NCBI GenBank assembly: GCA_001599935.1 | Contig: BCIJ01000006.1 | Location: 248,001-312,000 of the forward strand | DNA: 64,000 nucleotides | Source: Holtermannia corniformis | Lineage: Eukaryota; Basidiomycota; Tremellomycetes; Holtermanniales | Direction of reading: 5' to 3' | Shown here: piece after piece, positions 47,301 to 58,857 of the stretch | Layout of the letters: the number at the start of each line of letters is the position of its first letter | Position numbering within the stretch: the stretch's first letter is position 1 | Notes under the pieces: generated by a model | What the model was told of the DNA's origin: nothing | Seen by the model: only the letters and a program-made list of their open reading frames with translations | Databases searched by the model: none | Translations under genes and position numbers: made by a program

Positions 47301-49354
47301 TTTGGCAGAGTTTTCGGCTGATTGTCTGCGTAGGATCGTTGAATGACAAGACGATGCGTTTGCCGATGGACAGCCCAGTCTTTGTCAAGCTGCAGGATGT
47401 GATCGAGGCGTCTGCTCAAACCCCTCAATGGTGCACTTGTACGGTCACGTCCAAGACATCTCTGCTTACTGTCCGCCAGGTTCGGGACCGCCGAGCAAGC
47501 CATCAACACCATCTACCTTCTCGGCGAACAGCCCGACATGCTCTGCAGCTCCGTCATCAAGAATCTGACAGCCAAGGTCTTTGACTCGCCAAAGTCTCGC
47601 CCTTCGCCAGCAGTCAGCGGTGAGGACAGTGAAATGCGCGAATCGACACCAGATCCCGAAAGCCAGGACGCGGTCCAGCCGGAGAAGTCGCCGAGCAGTG
47701 GCATGACTCGCTCAGCCTCGCAGCAGTCGGTGAAGGTCACTGGTGGGGCAGGCGACGGCGCCGTGGCGTTCCAGCTGGCGCAACTGGTCTTCACGGTTGG
47801 TCACGTCGCCATCAAGCACATTGTCTACCTCGAACTGGTCGAGCGCGAGTTCAAGCGGCGCAAGGATGAGACGGCTAAGGGTTAGTTGCTCTGACGACAG
47901 GCATGTAGGGCTAATCACTTTTTTCAGAGAAAGCTGCCTCAAAACCCCCCGACAAGGATGGCAACGACCTCGATGCCGTCGCGGGAAACGCCGAAGACGA
48001 CATCGGAGATTTGATCGCCAATGTCAAGGAACGCGAGCTCTTGTACGGCGAGAGGTCGCTCCTTGCAATCTACGGTCCTCTTGTGGCACACATATGCGCG
48101 ACGCCCAAGCGCTACTCGGTGAGTGTCGTTTACCTAGGAGGCGTTCACTGCTGACGTTGCCAGTCTCCCTCCCTTCGACAAGCAGCCGTGCTGTCACTGA
48201 CCAAGTTCATGTGTGTCAGTGCACAGTTTTGCGAATCGCATCTCCTGCTGCTTTTCAAGATTCTCGAGACATCTCGGGACCCAATCGTGCGAAGCAATAT
48301 TGTCATTGCACTCGGCGACATTGCTGTCTGCTTCGGAAGCATGGTTGATGATGTGTGTCGAAAATCCAACAGCTCAGTCGCATGTACTAACCAGTTCTAC
48401 AGAACAGTGACCGGTTGTACCAAGGGTTGGCCGACAAGGACCTGGTCGTCAAGAAGAACACGCTCATGGTATTAACTCACCTGATCCTCAACGGCATGAT
48501 CAAGGTCAAGGGGCAACTCGGCGAGATGGCCAAGTGTCTTGAGGACGAAGACCCTCGAATCAGCGACCTCGCCAAGCTCTTCTTCACCGAGCTGTCCACC
48601 AAGGACAATGCGCTGTATAACAACCTGCAAGACGTCATCAGCCACCTCTCCATCGGTGTGCATGCGGTCGATGAGGACATGTTTGAACGCACAATGCGCT
48701 TCATCTTCACGTTCATCGAGAAGGTCGGTGCCAGGTGATCTGGGTTTGGTCGACGTACGTCTGACGTGTATGGCAGGAAAAGCAGGCCGAGAGCATCATT
48801 GAAAAGTTGTGCCAGCGATTCCGACTTGCGACGGACCCCCGGCAATGGCGCGACATCTCCTTCTGCTTGTCGCTCCTGCCATTCAAGTCCGAGCGATCCG
48901 TCAAGAAGCTCATCGAGGGGTTTGTTAGAGCAGCAAGTGGGCCAAAATATGCTAACAACTCACAGACTGCCGTTTTATCAGGACAAGCTGCACGAGGAGA
49001 CCGTAATCCGACGGTTTAGTGACATTCTTGCAAAGGTAACTGCGATATAGAGCACACGCAAAAACCGGCTGACATAACAGGCGCGCTCCAACAAGCAGAG
49101 CAACAAGCCGGAGACGGAGCTGAATGAGTTCGAAGCTGTATGTCTGCCGCTACCGGACGAGATAGGGACTGACGGCATGCGCACAGATTTTGACAGAGCA
49201 CTCGGCCAAGGGACTCGAGGACGCGGCGCTCGAGGCCGATGTAGCCAAGAAGACGAAGCAAGCCAAGAAGCGGGCGGCTGCACGAGTAAAGCCCGCAGCC
49301 CGGCGGGGTGCGCGAAGAAAGGCCGTCGAGAGCGACGAAGAGGATGAGGAGTGA
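44365..49354 (+). CDS. YCS4: Condensin complex subunit 1
   Basis: Long multi-exon gene for the HEAT-repeat subunit of condensin (Cnd1/Ycs4/CAP-D2), which compacts mitotic chromosomes in the nucleus. The start at 44365 reads MADFNLQEEILSLADLGLYQ. Recognisable blocks are LKDLSDSDEG-type acidic turn near 45.75 kb, KYFELLMERFLDLNSWVRCK, KYYADALRFIQQIEDAIP, TEVLESMRFFRTAYEYN, IHKLWQVYG, RQGAIIILGMLALAKRE, then the Cnd1 domain proper: ESHLLLLFKILETSRDPIVR, SNIVIALGDIAVCF, DLVVKKNTLMVLTHLILNGM, KGQLGEMAKCLEDEDPRISD and LAKLFFTELSTKDNALYNNL. The tail is basic and ends AVESDEEDEE, probably the nuclear signal. Individual splice borders were not all resolved. Confidence 0.95.
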
Positions 49355-49444
49355 TTGACCGATCTCTTGGGCTGTCTGATCGTGCTTGTGTGTATACACC
49401 AGTGTATAGTAGCCACCTTCTGCATTGATGATCATGCATGCTGC

Positions 49445-49927
49445 CTAGCTCGAAACCAGAGTAACGAGGGCTTTGACAACGTCCCCTTTTGTCTCTCTGA
49501 GAGCGGCCTCAGCCTGGTCCTTTGAGATACCGAGTTCCTTGATCTGAGCAGCAGGTCAGATCGTACCCTCAGTGTCATACAAGCACATATAGCGAGATGC
49601 AGCGAGATGTAACTCACGATCAGGTCAACGTCCCCTGATTCCAAAGGCTTTTCGGCACCAGTCGCAATCCGCAACGCTTCGGCAGCACGCTGGGCCTTCT
49701 GCGCCTCCTCCTTTTCTATCCGTCGGCGGTCTAGATCAAGTACCGCATCGTCAAGTTTGTCTGCGATCATGAGTTAAACACTGAGATGCATATGGCTCAC
49801 GCTTGACGTAGCTTCCTCCGTCGGCGAACTAATCTACATGAGCGTTTATGCCTGTATCATGAAATGAGGGATCGCTTACATCAACAATCACTTCTCCCTG
49901 GGGAACTCTTCCTGATGACGAGGCCAT
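49445..49927 (-). CDS. HYPK-like UBA protein, likely NatA-associated
   Basis: Four exons, 49880..49927, 49801..49828, 49618..49760, 49445..49543 (318 nt, 105 aa, phases agree). A short N-terminal part (MASSSGRVPQGEVIVD) is followed by a charged helix, LDLDRRRIEKEEAQKAQRAA, and a C-terminal three-helix UBA-like domain, IKELGISKDQAEAALRETKG then DVVKALVTLVSS. This order, size and the final domain match huntingtin-interacting protein K and its fungal relatives, which bind the ribosome-associated N-terminal acetyltransferase NatA and tune its activity. The alternative is the nascent-polypeptide-associated complex alpha subunit, but the NAC barrel is absent. It converges on condensin subunit 1 with about 90 bp between stops. 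Confidence 0.8.
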
Positions 49928-51021
49928 CTTGCTTGCTTTGTTCTGGACTGAAGGCGTCAGGATGATCTTTGGTGAAGCTGCTACGCCTTCTAGCAACTCC
50001 ACGCAAATTGCTAGCGCTGAGGGGTTTATCGATGTTTCTTTTCTCACAACTGGGTCTTGGAAGGCAAATCATCCAAAGGCTAAAGATGACCTGATTGGCG
50101 TCACGAATGGCGACGTCCCTGAGGCCATTTCAGGTGAAAAAAGCCATGGGAGTCGGCTTGCACCGCATGGTTTGTCAGGACGTAACACTTCAGCGCGTAA
50201 GTGCGCACTGGCTCAGTTAGACTGGGACCGGGGCAATATAGTGTTGGGGTCGCTCGGGTGACTCTGTGAGAGAGTCACCAGGTACGCAAAGTACGGCTGC
50301 TGCTGCAAGCAATGTTTCATGATCGACTGCAGATGCAAAGCGTTTCGAGTCGTGCGAGGATGTCAGCAGCTTTCCGTTGTGCTAACTAGTTGCAGTATCG
50401 TATTGCTTGACTCGCACAGCTAAGCTGCAGGGTAGCGGGCGGTGTACAAAGGCGCACCGCAAGTCCAACAGAAACCTGCTACAAGGCAGCGTCTCGCACG
50501 TCTCGCGCAACCTTTCTTCAGGCTATGCATGCCGCAGATTGTTCCTACCTGCCGGAAGCTCTTTAGGCGTAGCTTCTGACCGAGCCTCTTGGAGCGGACG
50601 AGTTCCGGGAGTTCTGCGGTGCAATCGAGTGTGAGACGTCGTTTGTTCATCGAACACAGGTATCGACTTTGACGCTCGTTGCAGCGCACATACACATCTG
50701 CGGTTCAGATGGACGGAAGAACTCTTATCAGTCCGAGATCAAAGGTTTGTTGTGATTGTGGAGCTCTTGGTGCGAAGCATACTCAGGAAGCAAAACTTTC
50801 CCTTGCGGTTCTATAGCTGCTCTTCTCCGTCACAGAGGAAGGGTCTCGGTTAAGCTCCCCATGACGGACAACAAACGTGTGTTGTTTTTTAGCAGTCAAG
50901 ACGCCCTCAGCCTTTGTTGCATGACCTTTGGTCTCGGATAGGACAATGCCTTCCATGAATACGCTCACAGGTACATAAAAACCGTCTTGATCCGGTGCTC
51001 GGACAGCAAACACCACGAGCA
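49928..51021. other. Gene-poor stretch
   Basis: About 1.1 kb with several short frames (for example 49929..50261 and 50407..50634 on the plus strand) that show neither a family nor a splice chain. No RNA gene, repeat or mobile element is recognisable. Confidence 0.4.
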
Positions 51022-51318
51022 ATGCCAACCTCAATTGCACCTGACGAAGCACAAAGCGCCGCAGCCGAGTACAAAAAGCTGGCTGAGGAGGTGCAGACCT
51101 TCGTGAACAAATCACTTGCCCTCGATTCTACGCAGGGCGACAAACTGGAGGCGCTCAAAACGTCTTTGAGCAGCACAAAGAGTCGACTCATCGTGGTTGC
51201 ACAGACACTTGGCCGCTGCCCCTTGTCCGCTCTTCCATACGAGGAAGCAAATAACACATACAAGGAAGGCAAGGAGATTTACAATGAGGCACTGAGGCGT
51301 TGGCCCCTGACGGGCTAG
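51022..51318 (+). CDS. Small intronless helical protein, possible third family member
   Basis: Single-exon frame of 98 residues from ATG 51022. It is charged and helical with no signal peptide: AEYKKLAEEVQTFVNKSL, a loop DSTQGDKLEAL, a second helix KTSLSSTKSRLIVVAQ, LSALPYEEANNTYKEG and an end ALRRWPLTG. The order helix, polar loop, then a helix with Ser-x-x-Lys followed by a Leu-rich step resembles the tandem paralogues at 14714 and 15461, and it is also intronless, but identity is low enough that I treat the relation as a hypothesis. It lies 220 bp before the CFEM protein gene on the same strand. Function unknown. Confidence 0.45.
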   Translation: MPTSIAPDEAQSAAAEYKKLAEEVQTFVNKSLALDSTQGDKLEALKTSLSSTKSRLIVVAQTLGRCPLSALPYEEANNTYKEGKEIYNEALRRWPLTG

Positions 51319-51541
51319 TAGGCTATGGTAGCCTTGATTGCCATGCAAGGTATCGAGATTCTGCTATCGACGTACACGCGGCTCAGCGATGTGGTCTCCG
51401 GCCAGACCCCGGTGTCATTGCCATCAATTCGCTGCCGAGATGCCACGCTGGCCGGTTCCGAACCGGCCAGGGCCAGACAGCCACTGCCGCGGCGTATACT
51501 TAATAGCTCTGGACAGTACTTCCCCCTGCCCTTCGGTCATC

Positions 51542-52386
51542 ATGAAGTATTTCCTTCTCTCTCTGGGTGCTGCGTTGGCTGCTACCACTCTCGTGTCTGC
51601 CCAGAGCGGGTGAGTTGCCGATGATAATCAGATATCAGCCAGCTGACAACCTGCATTAGCATCTCGCAGTGTGTCTTGACCTGCTCGCAGCAGTCTGCTC
51701 TTACCGCTGGCTGCTCGTCCTTGTAGGTCCAGCTCTCTCGTGCAGTCACTTCTCTGATTCTGCGGCAGCGCCGATCTGCAGTGTGTCTGCACTTCTGCTG
51801 CATTCCAATCTGCTGCCCAACAATGCCTGGCGTCGTTCGTATCTTTGTCCCACGCCGCCCGGCACAGCTCACTGACTGACCGTGTAGCAACTGTACCGCC
51901 GATGAGCAAGCGTCTGCTCTTGCCTTGCAGCAGGCATCTTGCGGTTCTCGTGCGTGTCTCGTTGGCCCTGAGCTAAATTGGTGGCTGACGTTTTTATGCA
52001 TAGTCACGGTCACATCGGGTACGGTTTCGACCGTGATCTCCTCAGCCGTGTTCTCACAGGCGTCCGAACTGTCGACCAGCGTTGACACTGCCGCGCTCGG
52101 CGTAAGTGCTGTGGCTGTCCGTCATCGTACAATGCTGACTTGACAGTCGTCGATTGCGGCTTCGGCTTCGATGACTTCGTCTCTATCATCTGCAGTCGCT
52201 TCATCGACTGCAAGTTCGGCATCGGCTTCGAGCTCTGCACCAGCTGCTGCTTCGAGCTCATCAGCGTCTGCTGCGGCTTCAGCATCGGCATCGCCCTCGG
52301 GCGCCGCCAGCGTCAACAAGGCCGACTTCATGCGCGGTCTCGGAGCGCTCGGAGCCGTCATCGTTGGGGCCGCTGCTGGCCTCTAA
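51542..52386 (+). CDS. CFEM-domain GPI-anchored cell-surface protein
   Basis: Six exons, 51542..51609, 51660..51722, 51769..51834, 51888..51949, 52004..52101, 52147..52386 (597 nt, 198 aa, phases agree). A signal peptide (MKYFLLSLGAALAATTLVSA) precedes a canonical CFEM domain with eight cysteines: SQCVLTC, AGCSSF, ADLQCVC, QQCLASNC and QASCGS. The aspartate in FADLQC corresponds to the haem-iron axial ligand in Candida Csa2-type proteins. After it come a Ser/Thr/Ala-rich stalk and a hydrophobic C terminus (GALGAVIVGAAAGL) for GPI attachment. CFEM proteins act at the wall in haem capture, adhesion or host interaction; the present role is inferred only from the family. Confidence 0.92.
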
Positions 52387-52543
52387 ACAGCACGTCCACG
52401 TTGGGCACGCACGCGTATGGCGGGCGAGAAAGGACTTTGGGGGTTTCAGCGATTCACTAGGCATTCTGGGGATGAATGATTTCCGACTTGCGTTGATCGG
52501 TGTCTCATCGAGCCATGGCCATACAACTGCGTGTCGAGGAACC

Positions 52544-53034
52544 TCACTCCTCGCCGTCGCTCCCATCAGACTTTCGCTTTCTCTTGCTAGCAGACCCCTC
52601 ATCCTTCGGGGGCTTGCTGCCTTTGACTGTGATGTTGACCGAGATCTGAACCCTGATCAGGACTCAGCCACTTGTGTGTGTGTAGACTTACCATGACATC
52701 CAGCTTCTCGTCCCCTTCCCCACCTATCAGTGGGATCTTTGCGTGCTTCGAAGCTGACCAGCCGTATGCACTGAACAGCGTCAGCGATGATACGCATGAC
52801 CTGGGAGACCAACCCAGAGGAGAACTCCTTCGATGCGAGCGCAAGCTGTAATATGTCGCCATCTGACCTTGCGAGCTTGACGTCGATAGGAGCTGCTTGC
52901 GCCATGAACTCCTTCGAGGAAACTAGGGTCTGTGCGAACTCAGTAACCATTCCAGGGCGTCTCTGGCCAGAATAGACCTTGGCATCCTTTGCCTTCACAG
53001 GTGTTGCTTTGCTAGCTTTCTTAGTAGACGACAT
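52544..53034 (-). CDS. Small conserved hypothetical protein
   Basis: Three exons, 52814..53034, 52692..52770 and 52544..52645 (402 nt, 133 aa, phases agree). The start is lysine-rich (MSSTKKASKATPVKAKD), followed by a segment with a SSKEFMAQAAPIDVKLARSD helix-strand pattern, DILQLALASKEFSS, the junction GAYGWSASKHAKIPL, a DVMV strand, then VNITVKGSKPP and a basic-acidic tail KRKSDGSDGEE. It looks like a small alpha/beta fold with nuclear-type tails, and I believe similar short proteins occur in other basidiomycetes, but I cannot name a family. It is divergently placed from nothing nearby: the Ufo1-like gene ends 100 bp upstream on the same strand. Confidence 0.65.
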
Positions 53035-53135
53035 GATGGTCGTCCAAGGGTGTTGGTACTGAGAGCCGCAGCCGCAACGCAACATGACCGTCATGACCCC
53101 TATCAACGCATAGCGTTATTGCCAAACGCGTTTCA

Positions 53136-55900
53136 TCACGTCCCCGACCCCTCGCCAAAGCCTGAGCTACGCTCTCGCTCCTCGGCGAGCCGAATCAGTT
53201 CCAGAATTTTCGCCATATCATCCTCCTCCGCCTCGCCATCTACTGAGACGTCCTCTGCGAGTCGGATCTGCTCGAGGATCTCGGCCATGTCGTCTTCGTC
53301 ATTTTGCGGGCTGTCCGGGGGTGCCAAAGAGCGATGCTCTTCCTCCTCTTTGGACAACATGAGAGCGTAGGCTAGTGCGGAATCGCTGTCTTCGAAACCG
53401 AGTGATTCGTACTCGACTTGTTGCAGGCGCTCCCGCTGGGTGAAGACACGGCGCGCCTCGTGCTCGGCTTGGATCTCCGAATGGGACTCTCGCGCGTCGA
53501 GATGTAGAGCCTTATGATCTACGATGGATGTCAGATCTGGTTCCAGCCCAATGCGTATGTCATACCGATGCTCTTGATAGATCCCGAACCAATGTACTTT
53601 CCACCACCTTGGCGACTGCCATGCTGCTTCTTTGCGCGGCTCTTTGAGCTGCCCGCACGCCAGCCAAGCAACCGCCGACCAACACTGGCAACTACCATAT
53701 CCGATTCGAGAATGATCTGATTGACCGTATATCGTCGAGTCGAATGGTCGTCGCGTTGTGCTTGCATCTGATCGGCGGGCGAGAGGGAGATGGCAGAGAA
53801 TGAGCGTAGCTGCGTCGGTGGCGAAGTCAACGGATCCCAGAGACGCAGGTTGCCGTCCATACTGCGTATCCCCTTAGCCATGTTCTGCTAGGGAACCCCA
53901 CCCATTCACATACCACGCGGTAGCGACAAGCCCGAACGCGGCCGTGCACGCCGTCATCCTCCCCTCGCCCGACTCCCAACGACGAATGGGCGTCGCTGCC
54001 CCTTCTGCCTCCCAGTCCCATATCGACGCCATCCCAAGCGAGTCACCCAGAACCATGAACTTTTGCTTACCAGCTGTCTCGACAACCACGACCGGCGTCC
54101 CAGGAGCATCAGCGCCTGACGCTGGCTCATCGCCGAATCGAGCCGATACCGTCGTGACATCGCCGAAGACAGGCAGGCCGAAAGCGGCCGTAGGTTGCAA
54201 GTCCAGATGGTACGATGTGACGGATCCGCCGGACGTCGACAAGAAGTCGATTCGACTGACACTCGGCTCTTTGGCGGCAAAATCGAGGTCGTACCGCTGG
54301 ACTGAGGCGGCGCCGCGATGACCAACGAAAACGCTGATGATGAGCGGTTCCAGCGACCGCACGTCAACTTCCAGCCATCGGACGGATCCGTCGCTATCTT
54401 CGGCACCGACATCCACCCGTGCCTCGCGAATGTCGTTGGTCGCATCGCTGATGCCAACGTGAACGCGCAAATCTCCGTCCGCAGTCACACTCGCCACGAC
54501 ATCTGCGACGGCGTTGTAGCGTACCTTGATGAGCTCGTCCGGTGCGGCGCACTGACGCCGCTTGACTGCATCGGTGCGATCCGGAAACGGCGCAAGTGGC
54601 GGCATTGAAGTCCAAAGACAATGTATGGCAGCGACCTGCTCGCCACCGGGCGTTCGCTTGCCAGACCTCGTCGGTGCCCTACCCGGCTCAAGCTCCCACA
54701 GCTTGGCGAGCCCATCTGAGCCTGCCGTGACCCAACGCAGGGCACGGCCGAATAGGGGTGACTCTGGCGTCCAGATATCTCGTACAATCCCGTGATGTGC
54801 GTCTTCAGCTCTTGATCGTATGTTGAGCGATGTTGCGCGGCCGCCGTGAGAGGAAGAGCGGGACAGTACAGTAGTGTGCACTGTCTCTCCCGTCGTCAAG
54901 CCCCACAGGATGTATGATGGGTTACGTGGCGGAATGTACAACGCGCTCGGCGTTGACTGTGGGTCGATATGCGGGCGCAAGTGGATGTCGGCTGGTTACT
55001 TAGCAGCGCGCGTCGGTATCTTATGGGCACATACCGTCTCTTGCCGGACCCCAATAGCCCTTGCTGACTTTGCCGCTCAATGGGTCGCTACGGACACAGC
55101 CGCCGGACTCCAGGCCAGCACTCAACACCCAAGGCGGAGGTCTGTTGGTCGCCTGTCGGCGTGCCTCATACTGAGCCCTGTGCGAGATCTTGAGTGTACT
55201 CGGCGATCCGACTGTCAACGTTGGCGTTGGCGGTACAGACATGGTTGGTAGTGGGTAGGACAGAGATATGGAGTGGATCATCCACAAGGGCGGCTGATGA
55301 ATGACGACGGTAGATTTCGACGCGGCGAAGCGTCTGGGGTCCGTCAGCTTGAATGCCCGATACCATGAGGACTGACTCAATCATATTTTCACGAAACAGC
55401 GCCTCTCGGCGCCATCCCTTTTCGGATCCATACAGGCATGTCCGGATGATCCCCAAAGCAGGCGATGGCGTGGCGAAACGAGAGGCACCAGCGTAGAGGA
55501 AGCGGTTCAGGTAAGCCTCGCGCCAGATGGTGTCGCCTTTGAGCAGGACACGAAAGTACTGAGATACTAGCTGCAGCTGTAGCAACGTCCGCGGCGGCAG
55601 CAGCGCTATCAAGGGCGCTAGAAGATCAGGTGGTAGGTTCAACAACGGCCTGCCATGCACGTGTGAGATGAAGCGCCCTTGAATGATCAAGACAACGTAC
55701 GAATCGCCGAGTTCGCGTTTCAATGCTTTCTGCTTGTTTCTTTTCCGCTGCTTGGACAGCGCCGAAGCAGGTGGTGCACCCACTGGGGTTGAGTCGTCTT
55801 GGTGTTCGTCGTCATGGTGTTGAGGGCGAGAGTAGTCGAGCGGTTCGTCTTCTTGGGTGTGCTGTTCGAGTCTGTAGTCGTTGATAGAGGTATTGTGCAT
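53136..55900 (-). CDS. F-box/WD40 protein with C-terminal ubiquitin-interacting motif (Ufo1-like)
   Basis: Multi-exon minus-strand gene. The start at 55900 leads through an acidic stretch and a basic patch (KQRKRNKQKALKREL) to an F-box: LNLPPDLLAPLIALLPPRTL, LQLVSQYFRVLLKGDTIWRE. A beta-propeller follows (SPLFGRALRWVTAGSDGLAK, LWELEPG, DWEAEG, LRLWDPLTSPP). The C-terminal exon, joined by an intron with GTATGA donor near 53573, has a good ubiquitin-interacting motif, FEDSDSALAYALMLSKEEE, then two near-identical 14-residue helices 24 residues apart. This F-box, WD40, UIM order is that of yeast Ufo1, the SCF receptor for Ho endonuclease whose UIMs limit its own stability. Substrates here are unknown. 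Assignment as Ufo1-like rests on architecture. Confidence 0.8.
53181..53294 (-). repeat. Duplicated 24-residue helical unit in the Ufo1-like C terminus
   Basis: DDMAEILEQIRLAE (53294..53253) and DDMAKILELIRLAE (53222..53181) are separated by an acidic linker, giving a 72 nt period. The units differ at two residues, so the duplication is either recent or under selection. They lie directly after the ubiquitin-interacting motif. Confidence 0.85.
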
Positions 55901-56142
55901 GTAATAAGCGGGTGGGAAGGTCGCTGACGTGCGCTTGAATGATGAGTGCTGCTGCTCAAGGTCAAGGTGTTGCGCAAAGGTTCGCTCGGAGAGTCACGGA
56001 GCTCCGAGACCCGAGACACCGGAGTCCGAACCCCCGATGTGACGCTTCACCCTCACATCGTCTTGAAGCGGAAAGGGACTGCTCTCACCCATGTCAGCCA
56101 TCTGGTAGGCTCAGAAATGTCATTGACATTATTTCTTGACTG

Positions 56143-57921
56143 ATGCTGTCGTCCAGGGAGCTCTTTGAGCCGACCCTCGTCAAGTTGGGCCTCTGGACTA
56201 CTGCTGATCCCAGTCCGTGACGCAGCATCGAGCTGAAACTACGCCTGACCCAACTTCAGCATACGGACGCTATCTACTATCGCCTCACTCTCCTGAGCTA
56301 CTTCTGCACACAACGCAGAATCTCGCTATCCGCCACCGTAGGGTGTTCCTCTCTCCTCATGCGCCGTTTGACAGCACCGATATCGAGTTTTCCGAGGACA
56401 TCCAGCTGACAGCTGAGGAGCTGCGCGCGGACAGGACAAGAGGTGGGAGGTGGATTTACTACAAAACGCTCGAGCTGGAAAAGCCAATCGATGAGAACAA
56501 AGGGTGGGAAGAGAGCGGAAAGGGGCGCGGGGTAGATTTGGTTCTAGTGCACGGTGTGTGGTCATTGGAGGCGGTATGCCCATGCTGACATTGTGCCAGG
56601 ACTCAACGACTATGGGTTAGCATCGTCTTTGCAGGGTGACTAATCTGTGCTAAACTCAATCAGCGGTCGCTACTCCCCGCACTGCCTCCACTTCCTGAAA
56701 GCGGGCTTTCGCCTCATCATTCCAGACTTGCCAAGCGTATGTCAGTATTGTTGCCGAACCGCGAAAACTTACCTGCTACAGTACGGTCGATCGTCAGGGT
56801 GCGTTTTCAATGCACGACCTCGCTTTTCGCACTGACGCCATCGCAAGCTTGCATTCTTACCTGCCATCTGCAACGCTGTTACCTTCTGCCTTGCATGCTG
56901 TCATGATCGATCTTGTAGCAAACGACGTCGGCAACGGTCGTACACAGCGCAAGGTTTTCCTGAGCGGAGCTTCCATGGGCGGGTGGACCGTGTGAGTACT
57001 GTCTCTGGGCGGGGACGCGATCTTCACTGACGAGCACGCAGGCTGTACTATGCGCTGTCAGTTGGTAGAAGTAGTCTGACAAGGGTTATGTCGCTGAGCC
57101 AATACGCAGAAAATACCCTCCGACCTCGTCGACTGCCACTTTGGTGCACGAAGCCAAGCCGGACACGACGACAACGCAACACTACCGACCACATGTTGCT
57201 GGAGCGTTCGTAATGTGCCCCATGGTCGAGGGTATGTGGCTGTCCTACTATAATTCGCGTACTGACGACCACAGTCTCACCCGAGTCACGGCCAAGTGCG
57301 CTCCTCGAGGCGATCGGGCGGGCAATTGTCCGTTTCGCTGGCACGCTGCCACTGGCAGCTAGTGTGAGAGGTGTGTCACCAATAGAAACGTGCTTGCTGT
57401 CGGGCTGATGATCCGGAGGCAACGTTTCAGACGATCCGCGCGTTGAAGAGGACTTTTTCAGTGATCGTACGTGTTACATCAGCCTCGCAGCAATCAGTCT
57501 CGTTGACCCACCCTACCAAGCTCTTTGCTATCACGGCCTGCTCCGCGTCGGGACCGGCTTGGCCCTGCTTCAAGGTATGCTTGACCTCGATGCGCATGTC
57601 GAGCAGATCTCCACTCGTCAGTGCTTTACAGCCCACACTGCACCGTCGCTCATCAGGTTATAGCAATCCGGATTATCCACGGCGATCGCGACCGCGCGAC
57701 ATCTCATAAAGGCTCGCTCAAGCTTTTCAACAGACTGAAGAGCGAGGACAAGGAGATTGAGATCTACCCGGGCTACGAGCATGGCGCGTCTGTTGACATT
57801 GAAACATCACGAATGCTGATTGGGTATAGTCATGAACAAGGTTGGCATCGACGCACAAGATGATGAGAAGAGGCAGAGAGTGCTCGCGGATTGGCGATCG
57901 TGGCTTATCAAGAGGTGCTGA
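56143..57921 (+). CDS. Alpha/beta hydrolase, monoglyceride-lipase-like
   Basis: Thirteen exons: 56143..56212, 56260..56553, 56600..56615, 56664..56736, 56782..56798, 56848..56991, 57042..57056, 57110..57231, 57275..57361, 57419..57466, 57521..57616, 57664..57791, 57841..57921 (1191 nt, 396 aa, phases agree). The spliced protein reads LVLVHGLNDYGGRYSPH (oxyanion region), LIIPDLPSYGRSSG, KVFLSGASMGGWTVLYYAL with the nucleophile Ser in GASMG, IIHGDRDRATS with the catalytic Asp, and YPGYEHGAS with the catalytic His. This is the serine-aminopeptidase/Hydrolase_4 family that includes monoacylglycerol lipase Yju3. The lid differs and an N-terminal 100-residue extension is present, so the exact lipid substrate is open. 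Three exons are 15-17 nt long. Confidence 0.85.
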
Positions 57922-58857
57922 GCGTGGATCGGTGAAGCGCTTCCCTAGGTTGTGTTACGTGGCGCGATAGGACACGCCGTTGGGGGCATGCGTATTATTA
58001 TAACGGTATGAGATACTGTCACATAGATGAAGCTCTAGAACCGAGGACGTCGAGGCTACGTTTGGATCTACTATTGGACGGTGACAGCTACAAAGGCGTC
58101 GTCGGTATGCATCCTCGGGCGTCCAGCATACATGGTTGCAGGTAATGTGCAGCAGTTCCGAGTCCTACGTAGTGAGCGGCGCTGACAGGGCAAAATCGCG
58201 ATAGTAGATCTGGACGCGTCTTCCATCAGCGATGTTCGCTGACCAGATGTACTTCGTATCATCAGTGAAGTCTAAAGTCACCGAGTTGCCATTGAGACTC
58301 GTCGAGCTTGACGTGGCAGCCGCAACGGCAGCCGTATCTGCCTGGGGACATGATGTCGATGGGGAAGGCCAACGTGCACGCTGTCGCCTAGATACCGACG
58401 GGGAAACTCTGAACGACTGGGCGTCAGCTGTACATCTCCTTAAAAGCAAGTTCGGCCCGACCGACTCAGCGCGGGCAGTTTGGCACTGTCAAGGGAGTGG
58501 TCGTTGCACCCCTCGAATACAAAGGGAGGACGGGGTCTGACCTCAAAGCGTATTCACAAGGCACAAGGAAGATAGTATCCACGAGGCACTGCAAGCTACA
58601 TCTGGAGGACCACCAGAGAAACTGCGGACTCTTGCACGTGTAGTGATGTCAGCCTTGATCCATAGAAGCGTTCGCACACCATACAAAAGATGCGTATCCA
58701 ACACACGACCATGAGCCAAGAATCAGCAGTCTTGCATCAGCGTTATACGTGAGGAAGTCGAGGCTTATGAGCAGGTAGACAGCCGGGGGGCAACTCAGAG
58801 ATCAGGAATTACGCTTGTCCTCAGTAAACTTGTTGAGCAGCGCGAGGGGGTGATAGC
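57922..58857. other. Mostly unassigned region with one weak candidate frame
   Basis: About 940 bp between the hydrolase and the cysteine-rich gene. On the minus strand a frame at 58165..58449 contains a protein-like patch (SVTLDFTDDTKYIWSANIAD, then VQIYYRDF) that could be an exon of a small gene, but I could not build a start, a signal or a complete splice chain. Nothing else is supported. Confidence 0.3.

Noticed and set aside
56217..56260. A GTG-initiated reading for the hydrolase N terminus.
   Set aside because: An ATG at 56143 with an in-phase 47 bp intron gives a better start; this segment is intron.
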